Source: Actinocrinis sp035650855
Lineage (GTDB): Bacteria > Actinomycetota > Actinomycetes > Streptomycetales > Catenulisporaceae
Reading direction: 5' to 3'
Assembly: GCF_035650855.1 (NCBI RefSeq)
Contig: NZ_DASRGV010000360.1
Location: 1-39,795, forward strand
Length of the DNA: 39,795 bases
Shown here: positions 15,986-22,855 of the stretch, one piece after another
Position numbering within the stretch: position 1 is the first letter of the stretch
Layout of the letters: every line of letters starts with the position of its first letter
Made by a program: the position numbers and the translations under genes
Notes under the pieces: model-generated
What the model was told of the DNA's origin: nothing
Database searches by the model: none
What the model saw: the letters and a program-made list of their open reading frames with translations, nothing else

Positions 15986-16885
15986 TCATCTCAGCCCCGC
16001 GGCCAGCGCCTTCTCGGTGGCGGCCCGCACCGCGGCTTCCTGCTCCGGCGCAAGCGGCACCCGCGGCGGCCGGCACGCTCCGCCGTGGCGGCCCGCCAGG
16101 TCCATCGAGAGCTTGATCGCCTGGACGAACTCGGTGCGCGAATCCCAGCGCAGCAGCGGATGCAGCTGCCGGTAGAGCGGCAGCGCGGTCGTCAGATCAC
16201 CGCCGGCCGCGGCGCGGAAGAGCTCGACGGTCGAGTGCGGCAGGGCATTGGGATACCCGGCGACCCAGCCCTTGGCCCCGGCGATCGCCAGCTCGAGCAG
16301 CACGTCGTCGGCGCCGATCAGCAGGTCGAGCTCCGGTGCCAGCTCGGCGATCTGGTAGGCGCGGCGAACGTCGCCGCTGAACTCCTTGACCGCGCGGATG
16401 CTGCCGTCGGCGTGCAGCGCGGCGAGCAGCTCGGGGGTCAGGTCGACCTTGGTGTCGTGCGGGTTGTTGTACGCGATGATCGGCAGCCCGACCTCGGCGA
16501 CGGCCGCGTAGTGCGCTCGCACGGCGCGCTCCTCGGCGCGATATGCGTTCGGCGGAAGCAGCATGACCGCCTGCGCGCCTGCTTCGGCGGCCTGCTCGGC
16601 CCAGCGGCGCGCCTCGATGCTGCCGTAAGCCGCGACGCCTGGGATCACCCGTGCACCGCCGGCGGCCGAGACCGCGACCTGCACGACGCGTGCCCGTTCC
16701 TCGGCGGTGAGCGTCTGGTACTCACCGAGCGAGCCGTTCGGCACGACGGCGTCGCAGCCTTCCTCGATCAGCCAGGCGCAGTGCGCGGCGTAGGCGTCGT
16801 AGTCGACGCTCAGGTCATCGCGCAGCGGCAGCGCGGTCGCCACGAGCACGCCGTGCCACGGACGGCGGGTACCAGCGTCAGTCAT
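15986..16885 (-). CDS. DapA-family pyrroline-4-hydroxy-2-carboxylate deaminase
   Basis: A 299-residue TIM-barrel Schiff-base enzyme. In hydroxyproline catabolism this branch deaminates delta1-pyrroline-4-hydroxy-2-carboxylate to alpha-ketoglutarate semialdehyde. Family residues are visible: the GTTGE-like loop as GSLGEY (51-56), Tyr139 in IIAYNNP and the Schiff-base Lys167 in RAVKEFSGD. The start ATG 16885 has an excellent site (AAGGAGG) and overlaps the previous stop as ATGA. Sequence alone would also allow another dihydrodipicolinate-synthase-like activity; the neighbours decide the call. Confidence 0.88.
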   Translation of the reverse strand: MTDAGTRRPWHGVLVATALPLRDDLSVDYDAYAAHCAWLIEEGCDAVVPNGSLGEYQTLTAEERARVVQVAVSAAGGARVIPGVAAYGSIEARRWAEQAAEAGAQAVMLLPPNAYRAEERAVRAHYAAVAEVGLPIIAYNNPHDTKVDLTPELLAALHADGSIRAVKEFSGDVRRAYQIAELAPELDLLIGADDVLLELAIAGAKGWVAGYPNALPHSTVELFRAAAGGDLTTALPLYRQLHPLLRWDSRTEFVQAIKLSMDLAGRHGGACRPPRVPLAPEQEAAVRAATEKALAAGLR

Positions 16886-18387
16886 TGTTGCTCTCCTCCT
16901 TGCCCTGCCGGATCCGGCGCCGGCAGATCCAGCCCCGCCAGCACACCGAGCGGAACCGGTCGGGCGAACGGTCGTTGCTTGGTCACGGACGCGGCGGCCT
17001 CATGCCCGCCACCGCAGTGTTCTGCGACGAGTCCGGCGACTGCCGGTCCGCACACGCGGCCCTGGCACCAGCCCATCCCCGCGCGGGTCAGCAGCTTGAC
17101 GGTCCGCAGGTCGGTCGCGCCGTACTCGTTGAGCGCGCCGCGGATCGCCCCCGCCTCCACCTCTTCGCAGCGGCAGACGACGGTGTCCGCGGTCACCTGT
17201 TCGGTCCACGCGGCTTGTGGCGTATACACGGCATCGACGGCTGCGAAGAACGCGCCGAGCCGACGGCGCTTCTGCTCGGCGTGCGTCCACGCCGGGGAGC
17301 GCGCGTGATCCTCGTCCTGCCAAGCGCGCTGCGGACCCTGCGACCAGGCGGCTATCGACCGTCCCGCGATCTCACCCTCGACCAGCGAGAGCGCCGCGCC
17401 ACCGATCCCGGTCGTCTCACCGGCCGCCCACAGTCCCGGCACGCTCGTGCGCTGCTCCGAGTCCACCCAGACCGCCGGGACGAAGTCGCCCTCGGTGCGC
17501 GCGCCGAGCGTCAGCGCGAGATCCAGGTGCGGAAGCAGGCCGTGGCCGATCGCGAGGCTGTCACAGGCAATGCGCGTCTCAGAGCCCGGACGCACTCGGC
17601 CGCCGGCATCGAGCGCCGCGACGGTCACCGCTTCGACTCGCCCTTCGCCGTGTGCGGCGATGACCGCGTGGCCGTACTTGATCGGAATGCGGTGCGCGGC
17701 CAGGCGCGCGCCGTAGCCCGCGGCCTCGGCGAGCTTGTCCGGATGCGCCGCAAGCGTCGGCGCGAGCCGGGCGAGGGCCCGGCTGCCGGTCGATTCGATC
17801 AGAGCCTTGACCTGCGCCCCAACGTCGGCGAGCCCGGCGGCCACCGGAAGCAGCAGCGGACCGGTGCCCGCGACCACGACCTCCCGGCCCGGCAGCACGA
17901 GCGAGCCTTTCAACATCGCCTGCGCGCCTCCGGCGGTGACCACGCCGGGCAGTGTCCAGCCGGGGAATGGCAGCACCCGCTCATAGGCGCCGGTCGCGAG
18001 CAGGAGCGCGTCGGCTTCCAGGACGACCGAGCGTTGCTGCTCGGGGCCGACCAGCGCGTGCACCCGGTACAGCGCGGCGACCCGCTCGGCGATCCACACG
18101 TGATGATCGGCCAGAAGACGGATTCGACCGCCCGCGATATGCCGATCGAAGCGTGACTTGAGCCCGCGCCAGCTGCGCCAGCCGTGATGCAGCCGCTGCG
18201 GTGCGCGAGCACGCAACCGCGCGGCCGGTTGCCGGTAGAACTGGCCACCGGCGGAGGGACCGGAGTCGATCACCGTCGCGGTCACCCCGGCGTCCGCGGC
18301 AGCCACCGCCGCAGCCAGGCCGGCCGGACCGGCGCCGACGATCGCGAGCCGCGGAGCCTTGTCGGACTTGGTCGCAGTGCCGCTCAT
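16882..18387 (-). CDS. D-hydroxyproline dehydrogenase, large FAD/BFD subunit
   Basis: A 501-residue flavoprotein of the HcnB/OoxA/LhpF type. An FAD dinucleotide-binding motif GAGPAG is at 18-23, a second nucleotide-binding region lies near VVVAGTGPLLLPVAAGL, and the C-terminal BFD-like [2Fe-2S] domain has cysteines 405, 407, 441 and 446 (CRCEE and CQGRVC). Together with the small 2Fe-2S protein and the DAO-type subunit it forms the heteromeric amine-oxidising complex that oxidises D-hydroxyproline and passes electrons on. It overlaps both neighbours by 4 bases (ATGA), indicating equal co-translation of the subunits. Confidence 0.9.
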   Translation of the reverse strand: MSGTATKSDKAPRLAIVGAGPAGLAAAVAAADAGVTATVIDSGPSAGGQFYRQPAARLRARAPQRLHHGWRSWRGLKSRFDRHIAGGRIRLLADHHVWIAERVAALYRVHALVGPEQQRSVVLEADALLLATGAYERVLPFPGWTLPGVVTAGGAQAMLKGSLVLPGREVVVAGTGPLLLPVAAGLADVGAQVKALIESTGSRALARLAPTLAAHPDKLAEAAGYGARLAAHRIPIKYGHAVIAAHGEGRVEAVTVAALDAGGRVRPGSETRIACDSLAIGHGLLPHLDLALTLGARTEGDFVPAVWVDSEQRTSVPGLWAAGETTGIGGAALSLVEGEIAGRSIAAWSQGPQRAWQDEDHARSPAWTHAEQKRRRLGAFFAAVDAVYTPQAAWTEQVTADTVVCRCEEVEAGAIRGALNEYGATDLRTVKLLTRAGMGWCQGRVCGPAVAGLVAEHCGGGHEAAASVTKQRPFARPVPLGVLAGLDLPAPDPAGQGGEQQ

Positions 18388-18731
18388 GTCTCACCGACGT
18401 CGTGCCCGGTACCTGCCTGCGTAGTGACCACGTCGCCGGGATTCGCCGGCACCAAGCACGCACGCTGATTCGGCCGGCCGTTCACGGTCGCCAGGCAGTC
18501 GAAGCAGACCCCGATGCCGCAGAACACGCCGCGCGGCTCGCCTTCCGTGCGCGTCCGCCGCCACGACATGATCCCGGCTCGCCACAGCGCCGCGGCGATC
18601 GTCTGACCCGGTAGCGCCTCGATCTCCCGGCCGTCGACGCGCAGCGCGAACGCGGGTTCCGGCCGCGCCGCGATCAACTGCTGCGGCGTGCGTGGCGTAT
18701 CCGTTGCCTCATTTCGGCGCCGAATCAGCAT
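18384..18731 (-). CDS. D-hydroxyproline dehydrogenase, small [2Fe-2S] subunit
   Basis: A 115-residue ferredoxin-like protein with four ligating cysteines at 71, 76, 79 and 92 in CGIGVCFDC and RAC, the spacing of plant-type [2Fe-2S] domains (Fer2_4). It links the two flavin subunits in LhpBEF/HcnA-type complexes. The start ATG 18731 overlaps the preceding gene by 7 bases. The N-terminal LIRRRNEATDTP region looks unstructured. Confidence 0.9.
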   Translation of the reverse strand: MLIRRRNEATDTPRTPQQLIAARPEPAFALRVDGREIEALPGQTIAAALWRAGIMSWRRTRTEGEPRGVFCGIGVCFDCLATVNGRPNQRACLVPANPGDVVTTQAGTGHDVGET

Positions 18732-19909
18732 GCTTCCGCCTCCACACTCGCCGCCGCCCCCGAGAAGCGGTCGGGCCGGAACGGCGTCAGGTCCAGGGCC
18801 GGAGTCGAACCGGCCAGCACCTGCGCGACGAGCTGCCCGGTCGCCGGGGCCAAGCCGATCCCGGCGCCCTCGTGACCGCAGGCGTGTACGAGCCCTGGCG
18901 CACGCGGATCCGGGCCGATCGCCGGCAGATGGTCCGGCAGATACGGACGGAATCCGACATAAGCCCGCATCACGTTCGCCGACGCCAGCACCGGAAAGAG
19001 CCCGATCGCCTGCGCCGCGAGCCGCCGCAGCACCGGCAGCGAGACCTCGCGGTCGAAACCCACGCGCTCGCGACTCGCGCCGATCAGGACCGGCCCTGAC
19101 GCGGTGCCCTCGACGACGGGCGAGGTTTGCAGCGCCGCCGAATCGCTGGCGACGTCGGCGACGTAGTCGGCCGCGTAGACCTTGTGCCTGACGATTCGCG
19201 GCAAGGGCTCGGTCACGAGGATGAATCCTCGGCGCGGCAGGACCGGCAAGGTGACCCGCGCGAGGGCCGCGACTTCCGCGCCCCACACTCCGGCCGCGTT
19301 AACGACCGCTGGAGCGTGGATCTCTCCGTGGCTCGTCTTGACGCCGCGTACCGCACCGCCGGGTGTGTGAAGCAGATGCGTGACGGTCTCGCGCGTGCGC
19401 AACCGTGCCCCCGCACCGCTTGCCGCCCGAATCAGATACGCGGCCGCGAGAGCCGGCTGCACCTGTGCGTCCTGCGGATAGAACACGCCGCCGGCCAGTC
19501 CCGAGGCGAGATGCGGTTCCAGCTCACCCAGGCCGTCTGCCGCGATCGGCTCCGCCTCGACCCCACATTGGCGCTGCCCGTCGGCGAAGGAGCTCAGCGC
19601 GTCAAGGCTCTTCTCGTCCTGCGCGACGACGAGCCCGCCCTTCGGCTCGTACTCGACCGCCGGGGCAAAGGGTTCGGCCGCCAGCTCCCGCCACAAGCGC
19701 GTGGAGAGCAGGGCCAGGTCGAGTTCCGGGCCCGGGGGCTTGTCCGAGACCAGGATGTTGCCCTCGCCGGCCCCCGTCGTGCCTCCCGCCACCGAGCCGC
19801 GGTCCACCACGATCACGTCCAGTCCGGCCCGCGCGGCGTAGTACGCGCAGGCCGCGCCGACCATGCCGGCGCCGATGATCACGACGTCACAGATCGCATT
19901 GCGGGCCAC
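18725..19909 (-). CDS. D-hydroxyproline dehydrogenase, DAO-type FAD subunit
   Basis: A 394-residue FAD-dependent amine oxidase of the DAO/glycine-oxidase family. The Rossmann motif GAGMVG is at 13-18 with the following acidic residue in VVDRG; GGTTGAGEGNI and the C-terminal GHEGAGIGLAPATG close the FAD site. It is the substrate-oxidising subunit of the three-part dehydrogenase and the first gene of the operon. The GTG at 19909 lacks a ribosome site; a promoter-like TTGGCG-N17-CATTGT ends 6 bases upstream, consistent with a leaderless message. Related complexes act on other opines or D-amino acids, so the substrate rests on the epimerase and deaminase neighbours. Confidence 0.9.
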   Translation of the reverse strand: MARNAICDVVIIGAGMVGAACAYYAARAGLDVIVVDRGSVAGGTTGAGEGNILVSDKPPGPELDLALLSTRLWRELAAEPFAPAVEYEPKGGLVVAQDEKSLDALSSFADGQRQCGVEAEPIAADGLGELEPHLASGLAGGVFYPQDAQVQPALAAAYLIRAASGAGARLRTRETVTHLLHTPGGAVRGVKTSHGEIHAPAVVNAAGVWGAEVAALARVTLPVLPRRGFILVTEPLPRIVRHKVYAADYVADVASDSAALQTSPVVEGTASGPVLIGASRERVGFDREVSLPVLRRLAAQAIGLFPVLASANVMRAYVGFRPYLPDHLPAIGPDPRAPGLVHACGHEGAGIGLAPATGQLVAQVLAGSTPALDLTPFRPDRFSGAAASVEAEAC

Positions 19910-19915
19910 GCCAGT

Positions 19916-19944
19916 ACAATGTCACATGTTATCGATTTCGCCAA
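19916..19944 (-). promoter_or_regulatory. Promoter and candidate GntR operator of the hydroxyproline operon
   Basis: On the minus strand TTGGCG (19944-19939), 17 bases, then CATTGT (19921-19916), 6 bases before the GTG start. The palindrome ATGTCACAT (19919-19927) overlaps the -10 box and spacer, where a repressor would act. Binding by the GntR protein encoded at 14129-14833 is inference. Confidence 0.5.
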
Positions 19945-19964
19945 TGCCCGGGCCCGCTTGACCT

Positions 19965-19993
19965 ATGGTCCGCATTTGGTCGGCGTTTGGTCC
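19965..19993. repeat. Three direct heptamer repeats at 11-bp spacing
   Basis: ATGGTCC, TTGGTCG and TTGGTCC have their TGGTC cores at 19966, 19977 and 19988, exactly 11 bp apart, so all lie on one face of the helix. The array begins about 20 bp upstream of the -35 box of the hydroxyproline operon. Helically phased heptamers are the site type used by SARP-like activators, although the sequence is not a known SARP consensus. Confidence 0.6.
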
Positions 19994-20086
19994 GGATCGG
20001 CGTCACACGCTGCGACGTCGGCGATGATCCTGCAGAGGCTCTTCCGACGGGGTTGGCGCCGCCGGTGCAGCAGGGGGCATCGGCGA

Positions 20087-20118
20087 CGCCCACCTATTGC
20101 CGCGCCCACCTATTGCTG
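20087..20118. repeat. 16-bp tandem duplication at the STAND regulator 3' end
   Basis: CGCCCACCTATTGC occurs at 20087-20100 and again at 20103-20116, a 16-bp period. The second copy contains the stop codon of the minus-strand regulator at 20110, so the duplication leaves an in-frame relic just after the gene. No function is evident. Confidence 0.7.
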
Positions 20119-22578
20119 CATCAGCGCGGCCAGCGCGGTATTGAGCTCGGCGACCATCCAGTGTTCGCCGAGCGCTTCGAACAGCCGGCTCGCTTCGCGC
20201 AGCCTGGCCGCGGCCTCCTGCGGCTGCCCCAGGTCCCGGTAGACCTCGGCGAGGTCACGCAGCGCGTTCGCCTCTTCGTGCACGTCACCGGTCTCGGCGA
20301 AGCCCCGCACCGACTCGGCGACGTACCCCAGCGCCTCCTGCGGCCGGCTGAGCCTGGCCAGCGCGGTGCCGATCCCGTTGACCGCGCGCGAGATGCCGCG
20401 CTGGTCCTTCAGCTCGCGGAACACTTCGAGAGCGGTGGTCTGCGAGCGCAGCGCCTCGTCGAACTGGCCGAGCCGCGCGTAAGAGTTGCCCAGGTTGGAC
20501 AGGCACAGCGCCTGCCCCCATGCGTCCTCGAGCTCCTCGAACAGGGCCAGCGACTGGAGCCCGACCGTGATCGCCTCGTGAATGCGGTCGGCGTCGGCGT
20601 GCGTCGCGGCCAGGTTGCCGAGCACCTTGGCCTCTCCCGTGCGCCAACCGGCCTCCCGCATGAGCACGATCGCCCGCTCGTAGAAGTCGACCGCCTCGTC
20701 GAAGCGCCGCATCGGCCGGTACGCGCTGCCCAGGTTGCACAGCACCTTGCCCTCGGCCTCCAGATCGCCCAACTGGTGCGCGCACTCGGCGGCCGACTTG
20801 TGGGTCGCGATCCAGTCCCCGTAGTGGTTGCGCCGGTCGAAGAACGGGAACATCGCCGTCGGCAGCTTCCAGCCCTGCTCGAACAGGTCGAACTGCTGGG
20901 CCTGCAGGGAGACCGCGGTGAGGTTCTGTCGCTCCAGCTCGCACCAGGCCAGCGCGGCCTGCTCATCGGCGAACCGCTGCGCGGGCACGACGAGGCGTGC
21001 CGGCGGCGGCTCAAGCGGCGGCAGATGCGGGTCGAGCGTGACCCGCGCGATGCACGCGCTGTGCACATACCAGTCGACCAGCCCGGTGATCGCGGTCGCG
21101 CGTTCCTGCACCGAGTCCTCGACCAACGCGCGCTCGTGGGCGAACAGCCGCAGCAGGTCGTGCAGGCGGAAGCGACCCGGCGTGTGCTCCTCGGCCAGGT
21201 TCGAATCGGTCAGCCTGGCGAGCGCGGCTGTGCACTCCTCCGAGCCCAAGCCGCTCAGCGACGCGCACGCCGCCAGCGGCAGATCCGGGCCGTCATGCAG
21301 GCCCAGCAACCGGAACAGCCGCTGCGCGGGCGAGGGAAGGGTCTGATACGACCAGCCGAACACGGTGCGGATCGCTGCCGTCTCGTCGTCCTCGACCGAC
21401 AGCTCGCTGAGCCGATTCGAGGCCACGCTGAGCACGGCGACCGCGTCCGTGACGGTCATCGTCTCGTCGCCGGCGATCCGTTCGGCCGCGATACGCAGCG
21501 ACAGCGGGTGACGAGCGCACAGTTCGGCCAAGGCTGCGGTAGCGCCCGGTTCGGCGACCGCACGCGCACCGATGGTGCGACGCAGCAACCGGATCGCATC
21601 ACGCAGAGTCAGCGTCTCCAAGGAGATCCGCTGTACGCCCTCACGCACCGCGAGGCCGGAAAGACGGGAACGGCTGGTGATCAGCACCCGGCAATGCGGG
21701 GACGCGGGAAGCAGCGGCCTTATCTGCTCGGTGTCGCGCGCATTGTCCAGCAGTACCAGCATCCTGCGGTCCGTCATCAGCGTGCGGTACAGCACCGTGC
21801 GTGCGTCGAGCGAGGCCGGCATCCGCTCCTCCGGCACGCCGAGCGCGGTAAGGAAGCGGCCGATGGCGTCCTCGGGGGAGACGGGATGGCCGGAGGGATG
21901 GAAGCCCTGCAGGTCTATGTAGAGCTCGCCGTCGGGGAAGCTATCGCGGGCCTGGTGCGCCCAGTGCACGGCCAGGGTGGTCTTGCCGATCCCGCCCATC
22001 CCGTTGACCGCGCTGATCACGACCGGAACCGCGATGTCGCTCTCGCGCAGCAGCCGGTCCAGCCGCACCAGTTCCCCCGAGCGGCCGGTGAAGTGCTCGA
22101 TCGAGGCGGGCAGCTGGCGCGGGGGCGGTGGGCTGGGGCTCGCGGCATCCGCCGGTCGGCCGGCAAGAGCGGCCTGAGCGGACGGTGTGGCTGCGGCAGC
22201 AGGCTGATCTGATGAGACGCCCGCGCTCGCCTCAGGGCCCGCAGCGGCGTGTGGCATGCCCGTGGGCACTGTCTTCGCGGCAGCCTGCTCCAGAAGCGCC
22301 TGACTGGCCTCCCAGGCGGCGCGCTCGGCCAGGGCCTGCTCCCGCATTCGTGTGAGCGTTCCCGGAGCGAGGTTGAAGAACCGCTCGTAGGCCTCGATGA
22401 CCGCTTCGGGCGGGATCCGGCGGCCGGCTTCGTAGTCGACGATCGCGCTGTGCGACCCGAGGTGCAGCGGCTGGAGCAGATCGCGTTGAGCCAAGCCGCG
22501 GCCGCGCCGCAGTCGGCGCAGGACGGTGCCGAGCGCGGTCACAGCCGGCTCGGAAGGTGGTATGGCCGCCGGAGTCAT
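20110..22578 (-). CDS. XRE/NB-ARC/TPR (STAND) transcriptional regulator
   Basis: An 822-residue regulator. The HTH_XRE is at about 15-70 (LRRLRRGRGLAQRDLLQPLHLGSHSAIVDYEAGRRIPP), then a 75-residue Ala/Pro linker, the NB-ARC ATPase with Walker A GMGGIGKTT (193-201), Walker B MLVLLDN, the RLITSRS-like sensor VLITSRSRL and the MHD-like region RFRLHDLLRLFAHE. TPR repeats cover about 590-800 (KVLCNLGSAYRPMRRFDEAVDFYERA, CLSNLGNSYARLGQFDEALRSQ). It looks like AfsR without the SARP domain, using XRE for DNA contact. The start ATG 22578 follows GGGGA. It lies 200 bases upstream of the hydroxyproline operon on the same strand and diverges from the polymerase gene. The target and ligand are unknown. 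Confidence 0.92.
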   Translation of the reverse strand: MTPAAIPPSEPAVTALGTVLRRLRRGRGLAQRDLLQPLHLGSHSAIVDYEAGRRIPPEAVIEAYERFFNLAPGTLTRMREQALAERAAWEASQALLEQAAAKTVPTGMPHAAAGPEASAGVSSDQPAAAATPSAQAALAGRPADAASPSPPPPRQLPASIEHFTGRSGELVRLDRLLRESDIAVPVVISAVNGMGGIGKTTLAVHWAHQARDSFPDGELYIDLQGFHPSGHPVSPEDAIGRFLTALGVPEERMPASLDARTVLYRTLMTDRRMLVLLDNARDTEQIRPLLPASPHCRVLITSRSRLSGLAVREGVQRISLETLTLRDAIRLLRRTIGARAVAEPGATAALAELCARHPLSLRIAAERIAGDETMTVTDAVAVLSVASNRLSELSVEDDETAAIRTVFGWSYQTLPSPAQRLFRLLGLHDGPDLPLAACASLSGLGSEECTAALARLTDSNLAEEHTPGRFRLHDLLRLFAHERALVEDSVQERATAITGLVDWYVHSACIARVTLDPHLPPLEPPPARLVVPAQRFADEQAALAWCELERQNLTAVSLQAQQFDLFEQGWKLPTAMFPFFDRRNHYGDWIATHKSAAECAHQLGDLEAEGKVLCNLGSAYRPMRRFDEAVDFYERAIVLMREAGWRTGEAKVLGNLAATHADADRIHEAITVGLQSLALFEELEDAWGQALCLSNLGNSYARLGQFDEALRSQTTALEVFRELKDQRGISRAVNGIGTALARLSRPQEALGYVAESVRGFAETGDVHEEANALRDLAEVYRDLGQPQEAAARLREASRLFEALGEHWMVAELNTALAALMQQ

Positions 22579-22648
22579 CGGGCGATCTCCCCAGTTCTGT
22601 CCGTGCTCGCCCGCCGCCCGGCAACGGGCTCTTGAGTAAGAAGCCGAT

Positions 22649-22654
22649 ATTACA
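22649..22654 (-). promoter_or_regulatory. Possible -10 box of the STAND regulator
   Basis: On the minus strand TGTAAT (5 of 6 to consensus) lies about 70 bases upstream of the ATG at 22578 in the 277-base divergent gap. A small dyad GCAGG/CCTGC (22661-22678) sits just upstream of it. There is no clear -35. Confidence 0.35.
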
Positions 22655-22855
22655 CGCCCCGCAGGCGCCCACTCCTGCCACATAAGTTTCGAACGCTCGG
22701 CGACGCGTGCCCGCAGGCATGATCGCCGATCCGGCGCGGCGGCAAAACCGCTGTCTCGGAGAGCGGACGCGGTACGCCGCCCGGCCAGCGCACTGCGGTG
22801 AGTGGAAGCGGTTCGGGGTCGTGGCGCTGTCGGTGCCCGGCGCGATGATGGAAAC

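Noticed and set aside
14972..17308. Long plus-strand open frame opposite the epimerase and deaminase genes
   Set aside because: No recognisable domains and a shadow composition; the minus-strand genes have catalytic residues and coupled starts.
10840..22578. The two NB-ARC proteins as antiphage STAND defence genes
   Set aside because: Both start with an XRE DNA-binding domain and lack an effector domain such as a nuclease or TIR, and their neighbours are metabolic, so transcriptional regulation is the simpler reading.
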